In this document: positions 55,286 through 64,000 of the stretch, one piece after another
Position numbering within the stretch: the first letter of the stretch is position 1
How the letters are laid out: each line of letters begins with the position of its first letter
Assembly (NCBI GenBank): GCA_014529385.2
Contig: CM043970.1
Span: forward strand, 68,098,567 to 68,162,566
DNA length: 64,000 nucleotides
Source: Adiantum capillus-veneris
Lineage: Eukaryota > Streptophyta > Polypodiopsida > Polypodiales > Pteridaceae
Direction: 5' to 3'
Made by a program: the position numbers and the translations under genes
The notes under the pieces: generated by a model
Databases searched by the model: none
What the model saw: the letters and a program-made list of their open reading frames with translations, nothing else
Told to the model about the DNA's origin: nothing

Positions 55286-55983
55286 TCGTTTCACCTTGAT
55301 GCTAACTTGCATGCGATCAATAGCAATCTAATTCTGTTCTACTGTATTCTGCAGGAACCTTTCCAGCCTCAACATTGGTGGCAAAACCTCCCCGTTCATT
55401 GGAAGGTTACAGAGCTTGCAGAGCATGTAAGTGTGCGGCCCCCCTTTTCCCTGCACCCTTTTCGCCGTGCTCCTCCGTGTGATCAAGAATTGACTGCCTT
55501 GCGTTGTAGTGACTTCAGCCACAATTCACTTTTTGGGATGATCCTTCAAACACCAGAGGGAACAGCTAGTGGTTTCTTGGCAACTTGCGTGCCCCGCAGT
55601 TGCAGTAGGCAATGGTGTCCTATCAATTGGAAAATGATGAGCCAGGACTATTTCACTAGCAAGGACTTGATCTTCTTGGGAACAGCCGACATTATGTCCG
55701 TTGTTTGAGGCATGCATAATATTATATGGCAGCTCTACTATAGTGGAGTAAGGTGAATGCTACATTTACTCTCAAGGATTTAGGATAGGAGTCTAGAATG
55801 TCAGTCTATTCTTAATTGGGACAGGTGTTTGTGGTGGAAAGATATGTTAATGCAAGTTCATGGCTTTGTCTAGGTAGGTTGCATCTGTACATTGACTAGC
55901 ATGTGGTACAGATTGGGATGATTTTCTGCTTGGTTTGTAGTACAGCTAGGTCACCAGTGATTGGTTGTAACTTGTATGTGTAG
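55286..55983 (+). other. Unassigned cargo between captured fragments
   Basis: Frames such as 55307-55708 are open, but I recognise no domain. A possible exon near 55353 (CTGCAGGAACC...) has a splice-like TCTGCAG start. It may belong to either captured gene. Confidence 0.4.
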
Positions 55984-56551
55984 ATGCTGGGATTCTTGAA
56001 TTTGTTCGGGTGGTGTACATGGGATGCATTCTACACTAGTGTCTCCCGTGAAGGAGTGAAACAGGGATTGAAAAGCTATGCACCCCATGATCTGGAGATG
56101 CAGTTGTTTCTTACTCGAGTAGAACTATCATGTTGTGGGTTGCTAGGTTTGAGGTTAATGAGGTTTCCTCAAAATCTAATTTTGTGCTCTTCATCAAAAC
56201 TCAGCTTGGAGGAAGGCGGTAGTAGGTACTCCAGCAAGGTTCACTATTATTGATGATGGATGGTAGTATGTGGCGACTGATAATGAGGAGGACGTACCAG
56301 AGGAAGCACAGTATGTAGATGCTATTTTCCATATGGTGAATCCTTTGCTATAGATCTCTGATATGTTGTTTGCTTAATTTTGCTCCTATAAAGTGTCTCT
56401 GAATCTTAGTTGAGCTTATTTGTTGTTGTAGCTGCAAGATCAGAAGGTTGAGCAACATCAAAGAAAACCACAAAATCTGACAGAACGAGAAAATTGCAGA
56501 TTTGAAGCTCTTGATAAAGAGCATGAAGGAAGAGAATTGTGTGAAGTAAGT
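55984..56551 (+). pseudogene. Captured raffinose-synthase-family gene fragment
   Basis: Three blocks in gene order. [20 protein letters not shown] (about 55999-56060) is the hallmark of the raffinose synthase / alkaline alpha-galactosidase (SIP) family. [13 protein letters not shown] ends at 56263, with a TAG at 56264 where the family has Gln. RRLSNIKENHKI (from 56443) then continues to a consensus 5' splice site GTAAGT at 56546-56551. The family transfers galactose or hydrolyses raffinose-type sugars in plant cells. Intron-like DNA separates the last two blocks (about 56330-56430), so the capture was from genomic DNA. Stops make it non-functional. Confidence 0.8.
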
Positions 56552-56982
56552 TCTTCAAATCTTTTCCCCAAACATGTGTTTCGAAGAGAATTTTGCTAGG
56601 TTCTCAAGCTTCTTCTAAATTTTTCCTGATGTCCCTGAAAATTTTAGAATCTCAGAGTGTTATATCGTTAAATGTAGCATCTATAATTGTGTGTGTATAG
56701 ATACTTGCACATTTTATATTATCTTGGAAAGTTGGATAGCATCTTCACTGGCAAGCTGGCAGCTTCTCACTTTGTCTTCAATATGTTAAAAAAGGCAGTG
56801 TCATCGTTTGTATACAGACGTTCTTGTTAGAACACACTATCTTACTTTTCATTAAGATTCTTGGAAGGGTAGAAAAACGTTTTCCCTTCACACTGAAGGT
56901 CGAAATGTATGATAGCCCTTCCTACAGGATGGGCACTCTTCAGAATTTCCCTTCCCTAGGATAGGCAAGGCAGCCTTGCCAT
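56552..56982 (+). promoter_or_regulatory. Right subterminal region of the hAT element
   Basis: The last 120 bp repeat TTTTCCCTTC, AGCCCTTCCTAC and TTTCCCTTCCCTAGG, the same subterminal motif family as the left end. The rest (56552-56860) is AT-rich with no signal. Confidence 0.55.
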
Positions 56983-56993
56983 TTTCAGGCCTG
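56983..56993 (-). repeat. Right terminal inverted repeat of the hAT element
   Basis: The plus strand reads TTTCAGGCCTG. The TSD CTTGGGCG follows at 56994-57001. Confidence 0.92.
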
Positions 56994-57001
56994 CTTGGGC
57001 G

Positions 57002-57081
57002 GGGACAAAAGTGGATGTTGCTTGGTGATACAATCCATCCAAGCCCATTTTTGTCACTGGTATGGCCGACCGCCTTGGGCG
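57002..57081 (+). repeat. ~79-bp host repeat unit, right copy
   Basis: Matches 51383-51461 except for one inserted T. It ends in another CTTGGGCG (57074-57081). The two copies were adjacent before the hAT insertion. Confidence 0.9.
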
Positions 57082-57230
57082 GGGTCTCTCTCTTTTCTTT
57101 TATCGTGTGCACAAGGGTTTCTCTCGGCTTTGGAGTTTAGCTTTCATGTCGCAAATTTTGACACGTGTACAGGGCTCCCCCTTCCGCCATATTTTGTTAG
57201 TTTAAATGGTGTTAGGTCTTAGCAATGGCA

Positions 57231-57692
57231 TTTTATCTAAGAAAAATTACCAAAATACCCCTCTAATTTGTGGAAATTCTCAAAATACCCCTCAAATTTC
57301 AAAAATTTCCAAAATGCTCTCAATATTTTGTCATAATTTCCCAAAATGCCCTTCAGATTTTTTTCAAATTTTCCAAAATATCCATGGTTGTGAGATTAAA
57401 TATCAATACGAGATGCTAAAACTAGACTTTAAGCTCGTTATGTAGGCTTTGGAAATGAATTGTTTCATTATTTTTACACATAATTGCCTTTTTTGGGAGA
57501 TGATTTGTGACAAATTACGTGCTAAGCACTCAAACATGGATCTCACTTGTCAAAAAGAATAAAGATTGAAAAATCTTGAATAATCCAACCAAAATAGATA
57601 CAAGGGTATTTTGGGAATTTTTGAAATTTGAGGGGTATTTTGGGAATTTCGACAACTTAGAGGAGTATTTTGGTAATTTTCCCTTTTATCTA
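57231..57692. mobile_element. Mutator-like MITE, 9-bp TSD TTTTATCTA
   Basis: The body 57240-57683 (444 bp) is bounded by long inverted repeats of about 85-90 bp: AAAAATTACCAAAATACCCC on the left and the matching AAAATTACCAAAATACTCCT on the opposite strand at the right. Both continue with CAAAATACCCCTCAAATTTC. TTTTATCTA stands on each side (57231-57239 and 57684-57692). Long TIRs and a 9-bp TSD are typical of Mutator-like non-autonomous elements. Confidence 0.88.
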
Positions 57693-58020
57693 TCACTATA
57701 AATGTTTAAAATATAGCCCAGTGTAGTAATATTAAGCTTTAATTTTAAAAATGTAAACAAAAAAATAAAGAAACCTTGAATTGAATATTGAAATGTTCAA
57801 CCATAATCAAATTACCGTCTAAATTTTACACACTAGTAAAACGGCGCCGCCTTCGGCGGCAGCATGGCCCCTCTTTACCCCCGTCGCACTCACCACCAAC
57901 TTACTCCTAAAAGCCTCCTAAATTAGATTTTGCTACTCTGTAGGGATTTACAGCTCCCAGAAACCCTTCCCCTATAATTAATCTCCCCACACAGAGAAAG
58001 ATTTTGTGCACTAGCCGCCA
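57693..58020. other. Unassigned DNA left of element C, with a short hairpin
   Basis: AT-rich, then GC-rich from 57840. GCCGCCTTCGGCGGC near 57847 is a perfect hairpin with a TTC-type loop. The open frame running from element C to 57907 is vector-like read-through of flanking DNA with no family match. Confidence 0.55.
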
Positions 58021-58893
58021 TGCACCTTTCAATGAGATGCGATAAAATCTGCACCTTTCAAATATTTTTCGTAGATATAACAAATGCTTCTCCCAAGAAG
58101 AATAAACACAAAGGTCGTCTAGGAAAGCTTCACAAAACTCCCTTAGAAATTCTTTAAACGCAGTGTTTATTAATCGTTGGAATGTAGCAGGGGCATTCGT
58201 TAAGCCAAAAGCCATAACACGAAATGCAAACACTCCAAACTCTGTGATAAAAGCATTTTTAGCTTGGTCCTCTAATGCAATTGTGATTTGATTGTAACCA
58301 GAGTACCCATCTAAAAAGTTATAAGCTTCCTTGCCCGCAACTCTTTCAAGCACATGTTCTGAATATGGCAAGGGATAATGATCTCTCCTAGTAGCTGCAT
58401 TAACTTTCTTGAGGTCCACGCACACTCTTAGTTTCCCATTCTTTTTTGGCACAATGACTATTGGAGAAACCCATTCTGAGTGCTCAATAGGGTATATGAA
58501 TCCACATTGGATAAGTTTTTCAATCTCCTCTTGTACAATTTTGGCGTACTTAGGATTCATTGGATAGGGTCGTTGCTGGACGGGTTTAGCAGTGTTGATC
58601 ATGGGAATTGTATGTTGCACCACAGAAGGTGGAACGCCCTTCATGTCATGATATGTCCAAGCAAAGATATCCTTGTATTCCTTGAGGAGCTCCTTAAGTA
58701 CAGCCTCTTCAGTTTCGGTAAGGTCTTGAGCAATAAAGACTGGTTTAGACTCCTCACCTGGTTCTGCTAATTCTATCTCTTTAACTACCGCTGGACCATC
58801 ATAGACTCCACTGCTTTCATTGGTAGGTATTCGTTGGGCCTTGGCATACACAACCTTTCGCTCCCCCATGGTATAAGATTTAAAATGTTCAGG
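58021..58893 (-). pseudogene. Reverse transcriptase of element C, truncated
   Basis: The pol frame is open from just before the TTTAAAT heptamer (58884-58878); the first ATG is at 58869. Sequence: MGERKVVYAKAQRI, then LLKEYKDIFAWTYHDMKGVP, QHTIPMINTAKPVQQRPYPM, IVIVPKKNGKLRVCVDLKKV, FLDGYSGYNQITIALEDQAK, FAFRVMAFGLTNAPATFQRL, and CEAFLDDLCVYSSWEKHLLY with FLDD as the catalytic box. It ends at CRFYRISL, after which the frame continues into unrelated DNA to 57907. RNase H and integrase are absent. Confidence 0.9.
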
Positions 58894-60515
58894 AGCCGTA
58901 TGTCAGAGGGCTCTTGTCCTGAAGGAGACCTTTCTTTTAGTTCTGCCTCCTTTTGTTGTTGTGCTAACTCTCGGTTTTGACGTCTTCTTATAGTTCGACT
59001 CAATTTCGGCTCTGTAACCTCCAATTGAGCGAGGTCAATGGGTCGCGGGGTGCACCACATGACACTCTGGAGATGTTCACCCCAATTGTCTACTAGCTTT
59101 CGATGAGCATCACATGCCCCTAGATAGCTAAGACATTCTGCAGTAGATCTTTCCTTGTTTATCCTAGCTCTCACATTTGCTCGATATCGTCGTCTCTTAT
59201 ATGACCTTTGTTTCTTGTTAAGGTTTTGATTTTGGTAAATGTTTGAACTCGACTCGCTTGATAGGTCTTCGCTTGTATCTTCTTCACTCTCATATAAATT
59301 ACCATAGATGGTCGTACTAGACCTTGAGTGTTCAGTTTCTATACTTGGCTCACTCGATGTTTCCTCAAGTTCTGAATCCATTTCTCCCTGAGATTCCGTT
59401 TCTGATGTGTATTGGCCTGAAGCCTTTGAGGAATCATCGGTTTCACTCTCAAGTAGGTGTGCCTCTTTCTTATCATCGGATGTTACATGCGCTACACCTA
59501 ACATGTTTACTGGTGCAATGTGTGGTATCTCTTCCCCATCTGGTGTTACCCAAGTTGTTCCTCTAGCTCCCCATGTATCTATAGTTGCCGCTAGGTGTAC
59601 CCAATCGACATTGTCTGACTCAGCCATTCCGGGTAGGATATCCATATAAGGAGAGTTCTCCCCAATATCTGTGTCTTCGTTACACGTGTAACAATACTGT
59701 AATGGAGCTGAGTGAATTGTTGTGTCTGATCGATTATCAATGATGAATTTATTTCCTAGAGGATGCGTTCGACCACTTAAAAGATCAACTCGAATGACAG
59801 AGTCTTGGAACTGTAAGTAGACGTGGTTTTTGGACCAGTCATGCACCATTTTTGCTTCCCTCATGAATGGACGCCCTAAGATCATCTCAAATGACATAGG
59901 ATGCTTGGAAAAATCCATAACAATGAAAGTCTGCCTTACCTTGTGTCCCAAGACCTTGATCCTGAGATCCTTAAGCATTCCAATAGGCGTAACAATAGAT
60001 CCATTAGCCATTTTTACCACTACGCTTGTGGCTTCAAGGTGAGGTCGCCCCATAGACTCCCAACAACTCTTTGTCACCATGCTGACTCCCGCACCACCGT
60101 CAAGGACTCCCTTTACAGTTAATCCTTTAGTAGTGATTGACAGAGTAGCATTAGATTCATCACCTTCAAAGTATTGCCCCAACTTGTTAACGGGTACTTC
60201 AATTACAGATTCATGTCCCGCTAGGTCAGATGGTGGTGCTAAATGTTCCTCATCATTCATTACCGAGTCAGGTTTGTTCATATGTGCAAACTGTGGTAAT
60301 CCGGCCTGTAATTCTCCATTGAGGAAGGCTCGAAGAGCTGAGACTAGCTCGGGGTCTTTATATAGTTTGGACATGACGGTGGTTCTAACTTCTGAAGACA
60401 TGAAATCCATCAATTTGGCAACATTTAATGGCATCTTGTGGGACGTAGGACCCTGACAAGATAATGGTGAAGATGGAATCTCCACTTCCTCAAGGGGGTC
60501 GGCATTCCCTCACCA
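58785..60515 (-). CDS. Protease-region ORF of element C
   Basis: A 566-codon open frame (from a GTG at 60485; open from about 60515). The retropepsin motif is VLDGGAGVSMVT, with Gly in the position usually Thr or Ser. FIVMDFSKHPMSFEMILGRP (the C-terminal ILG strand) follows, then KMVHDWSKNHVYLQF. Beyond the protease lies a Ser/Glu/Thr-rich section and a basic stretch (KKQRSYKRRRYRANVRARIN). It overlaps gag by about 60-90 nt and pol by about 85-110 nt, each time in the -1 frame. The protease would release the mature proteins of the particle. Confidence 0.82.
58878..58884 (-). promoter_or_regulatory. Candidate -1 ribosomal frameshift heptamer TTTAAAT
   Basis: On the minus strand the protease frame reads ATT TTA AAT, so T-TTA-AAT is in the X-XXY-YYZ phase. 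A -1 slip enters the frame that becomes MGERKVVYAK of pol. The pol frame is open from a TGA only about eight codons upstream, and the protease stop is about 93 nt downstream. Confidence 0.5.
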
Positions 60516-63500
60516 AACATTCTCTCTAGTAGGAAAGGTGTGTGTCCACTTTCAGATGTCCTACCCTCACTCTCTTCCCGAATGATACTGGGTATAGCTA
60601 ACGGCCTGTAGTTCTTGTGAGGTTGACCTTCTGTGGGAAACACTGTGTCCGACATCTGGATATGTTTGGCTGCAGGTTCTAATGTTCGTTGAGTTTCTTC
60701 CACCAAACCCCTCAGTTGTTGGACTCGTTCAATTTCCACTGTTGGGTTTGGATAGGTTCCAATCTTTCTCTTGCAATCCTCATTTTTCGTCTCTCGTGGC
60801 TTATCTTGGGGGTTCGCAACTGGGTGGTTTAACTTTGAATACTCTTTTGGTGCTCGTCGTAATTCCCTCTCGTGATCCTCCTCACTGGCTTTTTCCTTTG
60901 TAGTAATAGTTTTGGTCTCCGTGGTCTCTATCGAATCTGAGTCATCCTCAGGGTCATTCATATACACGGGATCCTCTCCTGTCCCTATGTTAGTCTTTGA
61001 ACTAGGTTTTGAGCTAGAAGAATTAAGGGATTTCTTTCTTCGTGTTTTCTTCTTTCTCGCTCGGCCAATGGATGCATCATCTCTCTCTTCGAGGATGTAA
61101 TTTTTCTTTTGGAGCATCGACCGTGTGAGTGCATTCACTGGTGCTATGTTTATAGTTGGTGGTGTCCCATCAACAATCTCTATTATGTTCAATGGTGTGA
61201 TTTTCGGTGCGTTTGGATTGTTAGAACACTGTGCGATCAAATGATCTATGCCACAACGATTACAAGTGAGTATTGGCATTGCCAATGCACTCCCTTGACT
61301 TGTTTGCATTAGTGCGGCATTCTTTTGCATTCTAATTGGGCACTCAGCTAATCGATGTGGTCCACCACATTCGTAGCACTGAAGAGGTGGTCTCTTGGTA
61401 AAACTATTAATGTTTTGGCCTCTTGCTGCTAGCGCAGTAGCTTGATATACCGGTTTGATTTGTCCCCAATGGTCTTCCATATAGTACATGGGGCACTCCT
61501 CAAGCATGTCGACTCCATAGGTGATACTAGAGTCTATGTCCTCTTCGCAATCTACATAAGTATTAGATGACTCGCAACCTATTTGGTTCATAGGTGTAAC
61601 TCTTGGATGAGGGGGTTGCGGTCCTAGCACTGGAGGTGGCAACGGTGTGGTTTGGACCACATTTTGGGTTCTAGGGACCATGTGTTGTAATGGCAACTGT
61701 TGCTCCATGGGTGGGGTAGGCATCAATGCAGGAACTCAAGGTGAGTCTGCCCAAGCTATAGGCGGTCTATTTTACATGATGTGTTTAAGCATTAGGCAAT
61801 CCTTCGCTTGATGGCCATACCTACCACACGCGTTACAAGTCCCGTTAAACTTTACTCTGAAAGTAGGGCATTCACTCGTAGTATGTGGGCCCAAGCAAAT
61901 TGAGCACCATTGTTGCTCCCTTCTTGGATACATATGAGTGTTTTGTGGAGCACGATTACCCCTAAGGCTTTCTTGGATGGCCTTTGTGAGATCTGCCAAA
62001 GTCATCTCAGATATCGTTTGCTCTTTCACGGTTGGCTTTATCTTCATTGGCTCATGCCCTGATGCTTGCGAGCTACTAGACTTCGGCTCGGCAGACACTC
62101 TTTCTCCTGCAATCATTAAATTATCCTCCAATTGGATTGCATTCATGGTGACTGCTTCCCAAGTAGTGATACCTCTAATGACTAGGCCATTATAAATACT
62201 TTCATGTCGTAGTCCCCTAATGAATCTATCGAGCAATTGATTCTTGTTGAATCGCTCGTTTGGATTGCATCGAGAATTCAAATTCTTTAGGCGACTAATG
62301 AAGTCTCTCACGGATTCACCTTCTTCTTGTTGGGCTTTCCGGAGCTGAGAGGCCACACCCCAAAGTACTCCCTCTCGTATGTATTCTTTTAAGAGCAGTC
62401 TCCTAAGAGTAGAGTAGATCGTTTTTTCTTCTACTCTTAAGGTTCTATACCAATCTCCAGCCTTTCCGCTTAGGGTCAAACTCAAAGCCTTACACTTATG
62501 TAGCTCATTGTGCTCTTCCAAGGAATCGCACACATGTTCAAAGACTTCCATATGCTTTCTAGAATCTCCGTCTCCATTGAATTTCTGTGTGAGCTTAGCT
62601 ACTTGAACTGCCTTGCTCTTAGGCTCTCTATCAGGTGCACTATGCATGTTTTCCGCAATAGAGCGACCGATAGTTTGAGCAAATGCTGCCAAATCTCCTA
62701 TTTGAGCAGGTATAATGGGTGTATGTGCTCCTGGAACCACATGTGAGATGGGAGTTGGCCTTGGCCTTGGCATACGCGCGGCTCTTGGGTCCCAAATTTC
62801 GTATGGTGGTGTACCAGACGGTGGTCCAAAGTTTACAGGCGTGGCCCTAGGCACAGGGGGTGCCTGATATGGCATGTTATTATTAAATGGCATGGCTCCA
62901 CTTGTATAAGAGTTTGGATAATTCCATTGTGGATTGTAAGCTCTTGCAATAATCGGAGGTGTAGGAGCTACATGAGGCTAAGGTACGACAGTTGCACATG
63001 ATTGATACATACATGTAGGTATAGTTGGGGGCACTGTGCTACTAGGCATCGGAGTAGTATTAACAAATGAACTCCATGGTGTACTTCTTGTCATGCTCAC
63101 CACTGGGATATGCATGGTAGCCGTAGTGTCATTAAGAGAAAGATGAGCTAGATCTGGGAAGGTAAAGCTGCCACTTGTGGGCTCAGATTGTACTGAGACT
63201 CCTGGCGAAACAACATATGGAGGATCAATGGGGCTCACTGAGGGAGTTTCCATTTGTGATAGGGTTGGTTGGTTGGCCTTTCACGTATCCAAGAATCTCA
63301 TAAGGCCTGTTGAAGGCATGTTGATCCCTGTGTTCTGTCTTTCTAACTCGACAATCCTATGGAGGACATCACAGACTTTCTGTTGTTGCTCATCTATGCT
63401 AGTAGCACCCGATGTGGATTGTAGAACATCTAACCAACCCACATGATAGGTGTGTCCTGTGTACCGATCAGTTAAAGCTTCTGCTTGTAGGTCATACTCC

Positions 63501-63994
63501 CAATTTTCGTTTAGGAATATCCCATCTAGGCCCGGCATGCTGGAGGTTTCCCTTGAAGTGGAAGAATTATTGCTCCCCATAGCTTGCCCCTCCGTGACTG
63601 CTACCTTGGGAGCACTCGGTTGCTCGGCTGGCATGATTGTTGTCATAGGAGCCTTTGCTTTCAGGGCTCGACTTTGTTCTAGCCTTCGTAGGTTCTCAAT
63701 TTCCCTCTCCCTTGTTGCTTGCATATAGCGTTCGATCTCTTGTACTTCGGCAAGACTCCTACCATCGGGTAGTAAAACCTCAGAGGAAGATAGTCCTAAA
63801 GGATCAGGAGATGCAGTGGATGGAACATTCAAATGCACACTCTCAAGAAGCATAGGGTCCATTTTAGGCATGAATGACGAATTTACTTCCCCACTCCCTT
63901 CATTTATTTCATTAACCGCATGTTCGGAGCGAGTAGCTCTACTAAGGGTCTCTTTTAAGCGGCTAAACACGCTGGACCCGGGCCGTGGGCCCAT
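60425..63994 (-). pseudogene. Gag of element C, one frame interrupted by stops
   Basis: Frames 63994-63281, 63253-62978, 62893-61772 and 61726-60425 are all in the same register, separated by stop codons. N-terminus: SSVFSRLKETLSRATRSEHA. The retrotransposon gag core is KLTQKFNGDGDSRKHMEVFE, LTLSGKAGDWYRTLRVEEKT and SVRDFISRLKNLNSRCNPNE. Zinc knuckles are CSICLGPHTTSEC, CNACGRYGHQAKDC, CYECGGPHRLAEC and CNRCGIDHLIAQC, two on each side of the 61772 stop. A charged C-terminal region ends at the protease overlap. The true start may lie beyond the window. Confidence 0.85.
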
Positions 63995-64000
63995 GGCATG

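Larger units (their letters stand above)
51462..56993 (+). mobile_element. hAT-superfamily DNA transposon with captured gene fragments
   Basis: 5532 bp with 11-bp terminal inverted repeats CAGGCCTGAAA (51462-51472; opposite strand at 56983-56993), extended by weaker similarity, and an 8-bp TSD CTTGGGCG (51454-51461 and 56994-57001). Subterminal DNA at both ends is full of CCCTTCC/GGAAGGG motifs, as expected for transposase-binding clusters in hAT elements. It encodes a hAT transposase (52479-54694), then fragments of a receptor-like kinase gene and a raffinose-synthase-family gene with splice sites. The transposase has one frameshift and one nonsense codon, so this copy needs another source of enzyme. 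Confidence 0.93.
58021..64000 (-). mobile_element. Ty3-type LTR retrotransposon, element C, truncated at the left and running off the right edge
   Basis: Read on the minus strand: gag with zinc knuckles, protease, then RT, cut off just after the RT palm at about 58032. There is no RNase H, integrase or 3' LTR in the window; the 5' LTR and PBS must lie right of 64000. The long frames and few stops make it better preserved than A or B, and its proteins are clearly different from theirs. At the truncation point TGCACCTTTCAA occurs twice 29 bp apart (58021 and 58050), which suggests repair of a break. Confidence 0.88.

Noticed and set aside
57840-57865. GCCGCCTTCGGCGGC hairpin as a transcription terminator
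   Set aside because: Intrinsic terminators are a bacterial feature, and the surroundings are clearly plant repeat DNA with no gene ending here.
60079-60456. 125-codon plus-strand frame opposite the element C protease
   Set aside because: Antisense to the long protease ORF, with no domain of its own.

Overview
The window is nuclear DNA of a land plant with a large, repeat-rich genome. The evidence is plant-type Ty3 and Ty1 LTR retrotransposons primed by tRNA-Asp and tRNA-Met, a plant LINE with a zf-RVT-type tail, a hAT transposon carrying intron-bearing fragments of a plant receptor-kinase-like gene and a raffinose-synthase-family gene, and several MITEs. I see no intact host gene, no tRNA or rRNA gene and no CRISPR array. 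The species cannot be fixed from the sequence.

Layout. 1-4006: AT-rich DNA with short imperfect repeats and no recognisable gene. 4007-22736: Ty3 element A on the minus strand (3' LTR truncated), broken by a complete Ty1/copia-derived deletion derivative at 6766-10347 (TSD CCTCG). 22737-24949: a spacer with decayed LINE pieces interrupted by a foldback element. 24955-44173: Ty3 element B, same family as A, body on the plus strand, flanked by ATAAC on both sides, but its right LTR is inverted; a 247-bp MITE sits in its reverse transcriptase. 44179-46275: unassigned. 46276-48915: a second LINE copy. 48921-50772: a GC-rich, coding-less LTR element of TRIM type (TSD TCTCA). 51462-56993: a hAT transposon (TIR CAGGCCTGAAA, TSD CTTGGGCG) with a broken transposase and captured gene fragments. 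57240-57683: a MITE with a 9-bp TSD. About 58020 to the right edge: Ty3 element C, minus strand, truncated in RT at its left and running off the window at its right.

How the parts work together. A and B read LTR - tRNA-Asp PBS - long leader - gag - protease - RT - RNase H - integrase, followed by unusually long post-integrase coding DNA: a second retropepsin-like ORF (kept in B, deleted from A) and an accessory ORF of about 3.5 kb with a central coiled coil. Both untranslated regions carry many copies of a near-perfect palindrome centred on TAAATAATCGCGATTATTTA. B's integrase region has two HHCC zinc modules in a row. All ORFs in A and B are interrupted, so both copies look dead. Element C has long ORFs that overlap by small amounts, with a correctly phased TTTAAAT heptamer at the pro/pol overlap.

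Large-scale structure. A and B form a head-to-head inverted repeat with arms of 15-19 kb and a 2.2-kb spacer. The four LTRs fall into two subtypes shared crosswise (A-left with B-left, A-right with B-right). Together with the inverted right LTR of B, this implies rearrangement or aberrant LTR formation and is the most unusual feature of the window.
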